Source of the DNA: JASLEW01 sp035544895
GTDB lineage: Bacteria > Acidobacteriota > Thermoanaerobaculia > Multivoradales > UBA5704
DNA length: 64,000 nt
Assembly: GCA_035544895.1 (NCBI GenBank)
Contig: DASZZM010000104.1
Location: 1 to 64,000, forward strand
Direction: 5' to 3'
Positions 50,929-58,438 of the stretch are shown here, piece by piece (positions within the stretch are counted from its first letter, which is position 1; every line of letters starts with the position of its first letter). Position numbers and translations under genes: made by a program. The notes beneath the pieces are model-generated. The model saw only the letters and a program-made list of their open reading frames with translations. It was not told the origin of the DNA and did no database searches.

Positions 50929-51684
50929 TTACTCCGGCGGCAGGTCCCTCGCGTACTCGGGCCGGTAGCTGGCAAGGACTTCAAGGGCCGATGCAGGAAG
51001 CGGCGGGACTTCTATCTTGGCCGGCGGCAGATCGAGGTTATCCGGCACACGCCAAGTCTCGCGACCGTCGAGAATCCGGTGTCGCTCGCCCAGCTGCCGC
51101 AACCCCTCCGAAGTCGCCAGGAAGACTGGCAAGTCCTCAATCAGTAGACGGGTAATCATCTCCATGAGATCGGGGGTCATCTCCTGTTGATCCTGGAGAG
51201 CAATTTGCCGAACAGCCACTAGATGCGCAGCACTCTTGAAGCGGCTCCAGGCTTTCCAGAGGGTCCTTGCTTTTACTGCCGCAGCCTCGCCTCCGAACGT
51301 GCGGCCCCTGTGTGTACGGGACATCGTATAAACGGCCTGGGTCGGGCCAGATTCATGCTGAGGGTGATGCAAGGCGGCGCTGAGCATGAAGAGCAACATC
51401 TCGCCGGCAACCCAGGAACTCCCCGCATATTTGATGGTGCGTCTCAAAAAGGTCAGCTGATCGGGTAACCGAAAGAGAGTAGAGACCAATAGCTCGGCCG
51501 ACGCCTGTAGGACTTTGGTTCTCTTCTCCTCATCCTCCATGTTGAGGATGTTGTGCGCAAGCCCCCAAACTCGAAAGTCATCTCGTCTTGGCTCGTCGTT
51601 CGGGTGGAGCATGACCGCCAGCACCTCGGTAGGCGCAAACAGGTGCAGCTCTCCGTTCTCGTCGGTGATCGGCAGGACCGGCAT
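50929..51684 (-). CDS. Passenger protein of unknown function (251 aa)
   Basis: A 251-residue soluble protein, mostly helical, with no motif I recognise. The N-terminal part (MPVLPITDENGELHLFAPTE) reads like a small strand-rich module, followed by helices with DEEKRTKVLQASAELLVSTLF and FLATSEGLRQLGERHRILDG. Codon use is less biased than in the chromosomal genes. GGGGGGTGC precedes the ATG. It is a transposon passenger transcribed leftwards, divergent from the 51844 gene. The full-length frame and sensible residue composition support it as real. Confidence 0.65.
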   Translation of the reverse strand: MPVLPITDENGELHLFAPTEVLAVMLHPNDEPRRDDFRVWGLAHNILNMEDEEKRTKVLQASAELLVSTLFRLPDQLTFLRRTIKYAGSSWVAGEMLLFMLSAALHHPQHESGPTQAVYTMSRTHRGRTFGGEAAAVKARTLWKAWSRFKSAAHLVAVRQIALQDQQEMTPDLMEMITRLLIEDLPVFLATSEGLRQLGERHRILDGRETWRVPDNLDLPPAKIEVPPLPASALEVLASYRPEYARDLPPE

Positions 51685-51843
51685 GCACCCCCCACCAGGC
51701 GCCCACAGGAGGAAAAGACAGGCGCGGCGGGCCGGTGTGGGGACCGGCTTTCGGCGGCCAACCTAGCCGCGCCTGTGCGGGATTCTACTGCGCCGGTCGG
51801 GGCGCGAGTGGTACGCTTCTGTCTTTAAGGAGGGAGTAAGCCA

Positions 51844-52116
51844 ATGGCGGACGAAAAGTTGTACTCGGAGTGCATTCGCGGGAGTGGCGAGATCATCCTC
51901 TCGTTGCGCCAACTCAACCAGGACACGTTCTGCCTTGAAGTTGGCCGACTGGATAAATCGCTCTCATTTCAGCACGCACAGATCGTCGTTGAACAGACCA
52001 ATCTCTTCCTGCTCGGTGGACTCATCCACCGCTACGGACTCAGCACCATTCCTCCCGAGAAACGGTTAGCGAAAGACGAGAGTGACACCGACATGCCCCG
52101 CGATAGCGCGGAGTAG
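51844..52116 (+). CDS. Passenger small protein of unknown function (90 aa)
   Basis: A 90-residue protein, MADEKLYSECIRGSGEIILS then LRQLNQDTFCLEVGRLDKSL, with no recognised domain. A strong Shine-Dalgarno AAGGAGGG lies 10 bases upstream of the ATG, which argues that it is translated. G+C is lower than in neighbouring chromosomal genes. It lies divergent from the 251-aa gene. The strand pattern (GEIILSLRQL, TFCLEVGRL, AQIVVEQTNLFLLGGLI) suggests a small alpha/beta fold. Confidence 0.6.
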   Translation: MADEKLYSECIRGSGEIILSLRQLNQDTFCLEVGRLDKSLSFQHAQIVVEQTNLFLLGGLIHRYGLSTIPPEKRLAKDESDTDMPRDSAE

Positions 52117-52185
52117 GTCGGCAATCACATCCAGCTTCTCGTTCATCGCCTTGAGTTCAACCACAAGCATCTCCATGGGTAGAAC

Positions 52186-52230
52186 GGTAACACAGGTGTA
52201 GGTCGGTAGCAACTGTTACTGATGGTAACA
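52186..52230. promoter_or_regulatory. Three GGTAACA/TGTTAC half-sites, putative operator
   Basis: GGTAACA occurs at 52186-52192 and 52224-52230, and TGTTAC at 52214-52219. The latter two form the palindrome TGTTAC-TGATG-GTAACA. Repeated half-sites near an HTH-encoding operon suggest a binding site for one of its regulators. On the minus strand a 36-codon frame (52066-52176, MEMLVVELKAMNEKLDVIAD...) starts just beyond; I cannot support it as a gene. Confidence 0.4.
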
Positions 52231-52306
52231 AACGCGCGCTCGCGCAGTGGAGCGCTGGGCTCGACCGCTGGATCGGCGCGTCGGACGCCGGGGCTGCCTC
52301 GGCGCG

Positions 52307-52498
52307 CTACTCGCGCTCTGGCGGGATCAACTCTTCGACCCGCCGCGCTTGCTCCTCCCCGATCTCTTCCAGCCACGCGGCCACCGACCGACAACCAAGG
52401 TAGCGCGCCACCCGCGCCCACCGCCGGGCATCCTCGCGGGATGCCCGGACGGTAAAGCAGATCTCTTTGAGGCGGGACGGTGAAGGGGGCTTGGTCAA
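52307..52498 (-). CDS. Small basic ribbon-helix-helix-like protein, last gene of HTH operon
   Basis: A 63-residue protein from TTG 52498: RLKEICFTVRASREDARRWA then RVARYLGCRSVAAWLEEIGE. The strand (EICFTVRAS) followed by two helices around YLGCRSVAAWL resembles ribbon-helix-helix or mobilisation-type DNA-binding proteins. I chose TTG 52498 because it overlaps the stop of the preceding HTH gene (TTGA), like the other overlaps in this operon. An ATG at 52537 would extend it by 13 residues inside that gene. Confidence 0.55.
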   Translation of the reverse strand: MTKPPSPSRLKEICFTVRASREDARRWARVARYLGCRSVAAWLEEIGEEQARRVEELIPPERE

Positions 52499-52764
52499 GC
52501 CGCGTGGGGTTCCGGGGGAGCGTCGAGGCATCCCCACGGGCCGCCGAGGTGCTTGCCGAAGTCCTCAGCCGTGCAGCCGAGGGCCTGGAGCATCGCGACC
52601 AGGTTGGGGAGCATCGGGCACTGGTGGCCGCACTCGTACATCGACAGGGTGGGCAGGGTGATGCCGGCTCGCCTGGCGAGCGCCTTCATGGGCATGCCGC
52701 GCTCGACGCGGACGCGCCGGAGAGCTTTCCCGACCTGGCGGGCTACTCGCTCGTCGGATCTCAT
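52495..52764 (-). CDS. XRE-type helix-turn-helix regulator
   Basis: An 89-residue protein: VGKALRRVRVERGMPMKALA then RRAGITLPTLSMYECGHQCP and NLVAMLQALGC, a classical HTH_3/XRE fold (helix-turn-helix in MKALARRAGITLPTLSMYE). The ATG overlaps the previous HTH gene's stop (ATGA). It probably controls the transposon's own genes together with its neighbour. The C-terminal PEPHAA tail is short, with no effector domain. Confidence 0.8.
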   Translation of the reverse strand: MRSDERVARQVGKALRRVRVERGMPMKALARRAGITLPTLSMYECGHQCPMLPNLVAMLQALGCTAEDFGKHLGGPWGCLDAPPEPHAA

Positions 52765-53000
52765 CGCGGGTTCTCCTTCGCGATGGCCTGGCCGAACTGC
52801 TGCCAGGAGACCTCCAGGGCGGCCAGGAGCTTGACCAGGCAGAAGAGGCTCGGGCACAGCCGCCCGGCCTCGTAGGAGCGGAGCTGGCCCCTGGTCATGT
52901 GGGTCATGTCGGCGAGCATCGTCTGCGAGAGGTCGCGCTGCCGGCGGAAGCGCGCGACGGCGGCGCCGGTCTGTCGGGTGAGGAAGGCGCGGGAGGTCAT
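52761..53000 (-). CDS. Second XRE-like helix-turn-helix regulator
   Basis: A 79-residue protein: GAAVARFRRQRDLSQTMLAD then MTHMTRGQLRSYEAGRLCPS and LFCLVKLLAALEVSWQQFGQ, another HTH_3 fold. Two tandem, distinct XRE proteins translated through ATGA overlaps suggest they act together, for instance as a heterodimer or as opposing regulators. It overlaps the upstream 119-aa gene by four bases. Confidence 0.75.
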   Translation of the reverse strand: MTSRAFLTRQTGAAVARFRRQRDLSQTMLADMTHMTRGQLRSYEAGRLCPSLFCLVKLLAALEVSWQQFGQAIAKENPR

Positions 53001-53356
53001 GACAGCCGCCCCTCGATCGCCTCGACCAGCACGGTGACCTTGCCGGCCAGCTTGCCGGCGAAGCGGGCCAGGGCCTCATCCGGCGAGTCGAGGGCGGACT
53101 CGTCGGCCGTGCGGCGGACCATGCCGAGGAAGCCGGCGGCGAAGCGGAGGTCCGCCGCGACGGCGCGCAGCTCGGCGCGGGTGATCGAGGGGCCGCGCCC
53201 GACCTGGCCGGTCTCGATGGCGAGGTCGTAGAGCAGCCGGCCGACGCGGCGGAGAGCGTTGCGGTCCCTGCGGTGGCGGAAGAGGTGGACGGTCGTTTCG
53301 CGGATCGAGTCGGACTCGTTCCAGGGCGGCGAGTTAGACTGCGGGGAGCCGGGCAT
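52997..53356 (-). CDS. Passenger protein of unknown function, first gene of HTH operon
   Basis: A 119-residue helical protein with basic stretches (HLFRHRRDRNALRRVGRLLYD) and no recognised domain. It lies about 130 bases inside the right inverted repeat and heads a four-gene operon joined by four-base overlaps. The C-terminal LARFAGKLAGKVTVLVEAIEG is amphipathic and may dimerise. Plausibly a regulator or partner of the HTH proteins, but no function can be claimed. Confidence 0.6.
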   Translation of the reverse strand: MPGSPQSNSPPWNESDSIRETTVHLFRHRRDRNALRRVGRLLYDLAIETGQVGRGPSITRAELRAVAADLRFAAGFLGMVRRTADESALDSPDEALARFAGKLAGKVTVLVEAIEGRLS

Positions 53357-53488
53357 GGTGGTTAGCCTCCTTGCCTGGTCAGGCTCCGGTGCCAGGTTGC
53401 GCCCTGCGCCGGGGCCGCTTCGTGTGGATTGGGGAGGAGCGGTCCTCCCCTCTAAGGGAGGACCGTACAGCAGGTTACGGCCGGCCGA

Positions 53489-53516
53489 GCCGGCAACACA
53501 CTAATACCCCACTACC
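53489..53516 (-). repeat. Right terminal inverted repeat (28 bp)
   Basis: It reads GCCGGCAACACAC inwards-to-outwards on the plus strand and ends CCACTACC. All 28 bases are the reverse complement of 48338-48365. Confidence 0.9.
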
Positions 53517-53524
53517 CGGCCGAC
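53517..53524 (+). repeat. Right target-site duplication CGGCCGAC
   Basis: Identical to 48330-48337, directly abutting the right inverted repeat, and 15 bases before the stop of the fadJ-like gene. Confidence 0.88.
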
Positions 53525-53538
53525 CGCCCGCCGATCGG

Positions 53539-55686
53539 TTATGCCTTGTTGTCGAACCTCGCGTAGAACCCCCCGGCCTGCGCCGTCGCCCGCAGGGCGC
53601 TGGAGGGCTCGAACCGTCCGCCGCCGACGCTCTCCAGGCGCTCGAGGGTGGCGACGATCCGCGGCAGGCCCTGCTGGTCCGCCCACCGGCACAGGCCGCC
53701 GCGGAAGGGGGGGAAGCCGGTGCCGAAGATGAGGGCGAGGTCGAGGTCGGCGGCGCTGCGCACCACGCGCTCCTCCAGGCAGAGGGCGGCCTCGTTGACC
53801 ATGGGCAGGACCATGCGCTCGGCGAGGGCCCCGAGGTCGGGGTGGCTGATGCGCGGCACGAGGCCGAGGATGCGGTAGACCTCGGGATCGGGGTTCTTGC
53901 GTTCGCGCCCTTCATAGCGGTAGATGCCGCGGCCGTTTTTGACCCCCAGGCGCCCGTGCTCGGGCAGGCGGTCCAGCCAGCCGGGCGTCTGCGTCCGGTG
54001 CGCGAAGGCGTCGCCCAGGATGTGCGCCACCTTGGCGGCGACGTCGATCCCGACCTCGTCGGTCAGCGCCAGCGGGCCGATCGGCATGCCCCATTCGGTC
54101 ATCGCCCGATCGAGGTCCTCGATGCGGTGGCCCTCGTCGAGCAGCCAGAAGGCCTCGATGGTGTAGAACATGAGCAGCCGGTTGACCAGGAAGCCGGGAG
54201 CGTCGGCGACCAGGACGGGCGTCTTGCCGAGCTGGCGGGTGAACGCAAAGACAGTGTTGACCGCCGACGGGTCGGCGCCTTCGGGCGCGATCACCTCGAC
54301 CAGCGGCATGCGGTGGACCGGATTGAAGAAGTGCATCCCGACGACGCGCTCGGGCTGCGGCGTTCGCTCGCGGATGCGGCCGATCGACAGCGACGAGGTA
54401 TTGGAGGCGAGCACCGCGCCCGCCGGAACGTGGCCAGCCAGCTCGGCAAAGACCGCCTGCTTGACCTCGAGCTTCTCGACGATGGCCTCGATCACCAGGT
54501 CCACGCGCCCGAAGCCCGAGTAGTCGAGGGTCGGGTGGAGCAGCGCCATCTTGCGCCGCACCTCGACCGGTTTGATGCGCCGCCGCTTGACCAGCCGCCG
54601 ATACAGCGCGGCGGCGTGCTCGAGTCCCTGGGCCAGCGCCTGGAAGTTGACGTCCTTGAGGCGCACCGGCAGGTCCGCCTCTTGGGCGATCAGCTGGGCG
54701 ATGCCGCCCCCCATGGTGCCGGCGCCGAGCACCGCCACCTCGCGCACCGGCCGGGGGGCGCCGCCGGGAGCGCCGGTCTCTTTCTTGGCGTCCTCGGTGA
54801 GCCGGAAGACGTGGACCAGGTTCTTGGCGATCGGCGAGATGGCGAGGTCAGCCACGGCGCGGGCCTCGGCCTCGAAGCCGGCGCGCGGGCCGCCCTCGAC
54901 AGCGGTCCGCACCACCTCGATGGCGCGCAGCGGCGCGGGGTACTGGCCGCGCGTCTGCTCCAGGGTCGTCTTGCGCGCCTGGTCGAAGACGATGCGGCGC
55001 CCCAGCGGGTTGCGCTCGAGCAGCGCTCCCTTGAGCCCGCCGGGGGCGCGCCCGCCCTGGCGCGACGAGTCGACCCGCTCGAGGGCAAAGTCGCGCACCA
55101 GGTCGAGGAAGCGGGGGTCGGGAAGCAACGCGTCGACCAGGCCGAGCTTCGCGGCCTGGCGGCCGGAGACGGTCTTGCCGGTCAAGATGAGGTCGAGCGC
55201 GGCGGCGATGCCGATCAGGCGCGGCAGCCGGGTCGAGCCGCCCCAGCCCGGGAGGATGCCCAGGCGCACCTCGGGCAGCCCGACCCGGGTGCCGGGCGAG
55301 TCGCTCGCGGCCCGCCAGGTCGAGGCCAGCGCCAGCTCGGTGCCGCCGCCCAGGCAGACCCCGCGGATGGCCGCGACGGTGGGGAAGGGAAGCGCCTCCC
55401 AGGCCGCGAACAGGCGCTGGCCAGTGCGCGAGCCCGCCTCGGCCTCGGTGGGATCGGTGACGCGCTCGATCTCGTCAAGGTCGGCGCCGGCGATGAAGCC
55501 GCTCGGCTTGCCGGACAGCAGGATCAGGCAGCCGATCTCCTGCCGCCGCGCCGCGGCCGCGTCGATGACCTCCTCGAGCTCGGTCAGGGCGGCGCGGTTG
55601 AAGACGTTGAGCTTCTTGCCGGGCAGGTCGAAAGTCAGCGTCGCCAGGCGGTCGCCGCCGACCTCGAGCTTGAAGATGGAGCTCAT
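53539..55686 (-). CDS. FadJ/FadB-type enoyl-CoA hydratase / 3-hydroxyacyl-CoA dehydrogenase
   Basis: A 715-residue bifunctional beta-oxidation enzyme with the standard order. The crotonase domain (about 1-190) has GGGTELALA (E117) and LPEVRLGILPGWGG (E139), matching the two catalytic Glu. The NAD-binding domain starts at about 315 (VAVLGAGTMGGGIA). The dehydrogenase part has catalytic His in GMHFFNPVHRMPLVEVI (H452), and a repeated C-terminal domain follows. It hydrates enoyl-CoA and oxidises the 3-hydroxyacyl-CoA. It follows the acyl-CoA synthetase gene by 45 bases, so both act in fatty-acid degradation. A thiolase gene is not in the window. Confidence 0.93.
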   Translation of the reverse strand: MSSIFKLEVGGDRLATLTFDLPGKKLNVFNRAALTELEEVIDAAAARRQEIGCLILLSGKPSGFIAGADLDEIERVTDPTEAEAGSRTGQRLFAAWEALPFPTVAAIRGVCLGGGTELALASTWRAASDSPGTRVGLPEVRLGILPGWGGSTRLPRLIGIAAALDLILTGKTVSGRQAAKLGLVDALLPDPRFLDLVRDFALERVDSSRQGGRAPGGLKGALLERNPLGRRIVFDQARKTTLEQTRGQYPAPLRAIEVVRTAVEGGPRAGFEAEARAVADLAISPIAKNLVHVFRLTEDAKKETGAPGGAPRPVREVAVLGAGTMGGGIAQLIAQEADLPVRLKDVNFQALAQGLEHAAALYRRLVKRRRIKPVEVRRKMALLHPTLDYSGFGRVDLVIEAIVEKLEVKQAVFAELAGHVPAGAVLASNTSSLSIGRIRERTPQPERVVGMHFFNPVHRMPLVEVIAPEGADPSAVNTVFAFTRQLGKTPVLVADAPGFLVNRLLMFYTIEAFWLLDEGHRIEDLDRAMTEWGMPIGPLALTDEVGIDVAAKVAHILGDAFAHRTQTPGWLDRLPEHGRLGVKNGRGIYRYEGRERKNPDPEVYRILGLVPRISHPDLGALAERMVLPMVNEAALCLEERVVRSAADLDLALIFGTGFPPFRGGLCRWADQQGLPRIVATLERLESVGGGRFEPSSALRATAQAGGFYARFDNKA

Positions 55687-55731
55687 GTTCCCCTGCCTTC
55701 CCGGAAAATTCGTGGCGGGCCGGTCGCGCCG

Positions 55732-57528
55732 CTAGCCCTGGTGGTGCGCGTCGGCCTCGGCGTAGAGACGGTCGATGATCGGCCCGTACTTCTGATTGAT
55801 CACCCGGCGCTTGACTTTCTGGGTCGGGGTCAGCTCGCCGGACTCCAGGGTGAACTCGTCGGGGAGGAGCTCCCAGGCCACGATCTTCTCGAAGCTGGGC
55901 AGCGCAGCGTTGACGCCCTCGACCTCATGGCCGAAAAGCTCGCGCACCCGCGGCTCCCTGAGCAGCGCGGCGGTGTCCGCGGCGCCGATCCCCTGCTTGT
56001 CGGCCCAGGCCTTGAGATGGTCGAACTCGGGCACCAGGAGGGCGGAGAGGAACTTGCGGCGGTCGCCGATGACCACCGCCTGGCCGATGAAGGGGCTGCT
56101 CTTGAGCGAGTTCTCGATCGGCGCCGGCGCCACGTTCTTGCCGTAGGCGTTGACGATCAGCTCCTTCTTGCGGTCGGTGATGCGCAGGAAGCCGTCCTCG
56201 TCGAGCTCGCCGATGTCGCCGGTATGGAACCAGCCGTCGCCGTCGAGCGCCTCGGCCGTCGCCTGCGGCAGGTTCCAGTAGCCCTTCATGATGTTGGGAC
56301 CCCGCGCCAGGATCTCGCCGTCGGCGGCAATCTTGACTTCCACCCCGGGCACCGGACGGCCGACGGTGCCCATCTTGACCGCCCCGGGACCGTTGACGGA
56401 AATGACCGGCGAGGTCTCGGACAGGCCATATCCCTCGAAGATCGGGATGCCCGCCGCCCAGAAGAACTCGGCGACGTCGCGGCCGAGCGGAGCTCCGCCT
56501 GAGAGGGCGAAGCGGAAGCGGCCGCCCAGGCGCTCGCGGATCTTGGAGAAGACCAGCTTGTCGGCGAGCGTGAGCTTCCAGCCGAGGAGGCCGGGCGGGT
56601 GCTTCAGCGCGAGCCGGTAGGGGAGCGCCTCGCGCCCGACGGCGACCGCCCAAGCGAAGATCCGCTGCTTGATCGGCGAGCCGGCGGCAACGCCTTCCTG
56701 CACCTTGGCCAGGATCTTCTCGTAGACCCGCGGCACGGAGACGAAGATGTGCGGTTTGATCTCCTGCAGGTTCTTGGCCACGGCCTGCACCGACTCGGCG
56801 TAGGCAATGGTGACCCCCCTGAAGAAGTAGCAGTAGTCGACCGTGCGCTCGAAGGAGTGGGAGAGCGGCAGGAAGGAGAGCGCCGTGTACTGGCCCTCCA
56901 TCGGCAGGACGGCGAGCCCTGCCTCGACGTTGGAGGCGAGGTTGCCGTGGGTGAGCATCACTCCCTTGGGCTGGCCCGTGGTGCCGCTGGTGTAAATGAA
57001 GGTGGCGAGGTCCTCCGGGCGGCAGGCGCGGGCGGTGGCTTCGAACCGCTCGACGGCCACCTCTTTGACGCCCACGAGGAGCGCGTCGAGGGTGGTGACC
57101 CGCGGGTCGGCGCTCTCGCCGCGGATGAGGACGTACTGCGAGACGTTGGGCAGCTCGGCGGCGTGGTCGAGCAGCCCCTGGAGCTGCGCCGCGGTCTCGG
57201 CGAAGACGACCTTGGCGCCGCAATCGTGCGCGATGTAGGCGGCCTGGTCGGGCAGCAAGGTCGGGTAGATGGGCACGAGCACCGCCCCGGAAGCGAGGGC
57301 CGCGAAGTCGACCAGGGGCCAGTGCGGGCCGTTGTCCGCCATCAGGGCGACCCGGGCGCCGCGGCTGACGCCGAGGTCCCCGAGCGCCCAGGCGAGCCGC
57401 CGCACCCGGTCGACCAGCTCGGCCGTCGAGATCGGCTGGTAGGTTCCGCCCACCTTGTGGAGCAGGCAGTCCGGTTTGCCGTAGCCGGCAGCCTTGAAGA
57501 ACAGCTCGGTGAGAGTCGTCAGCGGCAT
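55732..57528 (-). CDS. Long-chain fatty acid-CoA ligase (AMP-forming)
   Basis: A 598-residue adenylate-forming enzyme of the FadD15-like long-chain group. The ATP motif is FIYTSGTTGQPKGVML (about 190-205), the linker YGLSETSP is the adenylate-binding loop, and GDGWFHTGDIGELDEDGFLRITDRKKELI contains the hinge. It activates fatty acids to acyl-CoA for the downstream fadJ-like enzyme, with which it is probably co-transcribed. Length and motifs are complete. A purine-rich GGAGGGTTCC lies just before the ATG. Confidence 0.93.
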   Translation of the reverse strand: MPLTTLTELFFKAAGYGKPDCLLHKVGGTYQPISTAELVDRVRRLAWALGDLGVSRGARVALMADNGPHWPLVDFAALASGAVLVPIYPTLLPDQAAYIAHDCGAKVVFAETAAQLQGLLDHAAELPNVSQYVLIRGESADPRVTTLDALLVGVKEVAVERFEATARACRPEDLATFIYTSGTTGQPKGVMLTHGNLASNVEAGLAVLPMEGQYTALSFLPLSHSFERTVDYCYFFRGVTIAYAESVQAVAKNLQEIKPHIFVSVPRVYEKILAKVQEGVAAGSPIKQRIFAWAVAVGREALPYRLALKHPPGLLGWKLTLADKLVFSKIRERLGGRFRFALSGGAPLGRDVAEFFWAAGIPIFEGYGLSETSPVISVNGPGAVKMGTVGRPVPGVEVKIAADGEILARGPNIMKGYWNLPQATAEALDGDGWFHTGDIGELDEDGFLRITDRKKELIVNAYGKNVAPAPIENSLKSSPFIGQAVVIGDRRKFLSALLVPEFDHLKAWADKQGIGAADTAALLREPRVRELFGHEVEGVNAALPSFEKIVAWELLPDEFTLESGELTPTQKVKRRVINQKYGPIIDRLYAEADAHHQG

Positions 57529-57738
57529 GGAACCCTCCTGGAGGCCAGTGGGGGATGAGGCCAGGGATTGTATCCCAAGCTCGAGATACCGCCCGGGAGC
57601 GATGAATTCAAGATTACCTTGACAGGAATGGGCCAGATGACGAACTGCCCCGCTTTTTCCTTCTGAGGCAACTTCTCCTTTAGGGACGGGCTGCGTGGCG
57701 ATGGACGCGGCGCGAGACCCTTCCCGAGGAGCAGGAAG

Positions 57739-58152
57739 ATGTCAACTCAGAGAAGGAATGCGTTTCCGATTGTCGTTCTCGCGGCGGTGCTTGCGCTGCT
57801 GCCGGTGCTGGCCCAGGCCGAGCAGACGCGCCAGGGCGGCCCGGCCTTGCTGGCGTCAGGAGCTCAGCCATGGGTTGGGCTCGCCGGCGATCGAGACGGG
57901 GAGCGGGTGGGGTTCCTGTCCGCGCTGTGGCGGCTGCTGGTTGGTGTATGGGCCAAGAACGGGATGACGATCGATCCCAACGGCGGCACCCACGCCATCC
58001 AGCCGCCCCGAGGCGCGGGGGTGGCCGATGGCGGTACGGCCGCTTTCTCGGCGAAGGAGGGCATGTCCATCGACCCGAACGGCAGCCATGCCGCCCCGCC
58101 GTCTCGAGGCAGGGGGTTGTTCGGCGGCGGTGCGGCGCCCCGCTGGAACTGA
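57739..58152 (+). CDS. Small secreted protein with two G-M-T/S-I-D-P-N-G repeats
   Basis: A 137-residue protein with a signal peptide (FPIVVLAAVLALLPVLAQAEQ). After a short segment with a hydrophobic helix (VGFLSALWRLLVGVWA) it carries two copies of K-N/E-G-M-T/S-I-D-P-N-G (about residues 73-81 and 107-115), joined by a Pro/Gly/Ala-rich linker. I do not recognise the family. The repeats could be a recognition or calcium-binding motif. GAGGAAGATG-like purines precede the ATG. It lies alone between the fatty-acid genes and a terminator. Confidence 0.65.
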   Translation: MSTQRRNAFPIVVLAAVLALLPVLAQAEQTRQGGPALLASGAQPWVGLAGDRDGERVGFLSALWRLLVGVWAKNGMTIDPNGGTHAIQPPRGAGVADGGTAAFSAKEGMSIDPNGSHAAPPSRGRGLFGGGAAPRWN

Positions 58153-58280
58153 CCCCGATGGGAAGGGTGGGATTGCAGGCAGGGTCACGAGAAGCCCAAG
58201 GACGAGCACCCGCCCGGAGGTTCGGCTTCACTGGGTTCCGCCAGCCCTCGCCGTGAGTCTTTTCCGCTGGCGGAGCCTCG

Positions 58281-58316
58281 AGGAGCCGGTCGTAGCGGAG
58301 CCGGCTCCTTTTTTTT
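58281..58316 (+). terminator. Intrinsic terminator after the IDPNG protein gene
   Basis: A perfect 9-bp stem AGGAGCCGG (58281-58289) / CCGGCTCCT (58301-58309) has an 11-base loop and is followed by a run of eight Ts (58309-58316). It lies 129 bases after the stop of the secreted protein. Confidence 0.88.
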
Positions 58317-58402
58317 CCCAGATGTCACAGAAATACCCTTTCAGGCAACTATGTTGTTGAGAGCGAAAACTCCAACGCTTTGTACGTAGTCTGAAGAGAT
58401 CA

Positions 58403-58438
58403 AAAGGAGGGGAGCGTGGAAAAGGAGGGGAGCGTGGA
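58403..58438 (+). repeat. 18-bp tandem duplication carrying ribosome-binding site and start codon
   Basis: The unit AAAGGAGGGGAGCGTGGA occurs twice back to back (58403-58420, 58421-58438). Each copy contains AAGGAGGGG followed by GTG, giving two in-frame starts (58416 and 58434) for the same protein, six codons apart. Confidence 0.85.

Larger units (their letters stand above)
48338..53516. mobile_element. Complete 5.2-kb IS1-like transposon with passenger genes
   Basis: The element is delimited by perfect 28-bp terminal inverted repeats (48338-48365 and 53489-53516), beginning GGTAGTGGGG at the outer ends, and by an identical 8-bp target duplication. Inside are an IS1-like DDE transposase and passengers: a two-helix membrane protein, a ribbon-helix-helix protein, two unknowns, and a four-gene operon with two HTH proteins. 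IS1 and related families are known to make 8-9 bp duplications. Their usual size is about 1 kb, so this is an enlarged, cargo-carrying form. It landed between the fadJ-like gene (stop 53539) and the histidine kinase gene. Perfect ends suggest recent movement. Confidence 0.88.

Noticed and set aside
52143..52421. Minus-strand open frame of 92 codons
   Set aside because: It overlaps the better supported RHH-like gene in another frame and has no ribosome-binding site or recognisable fold.
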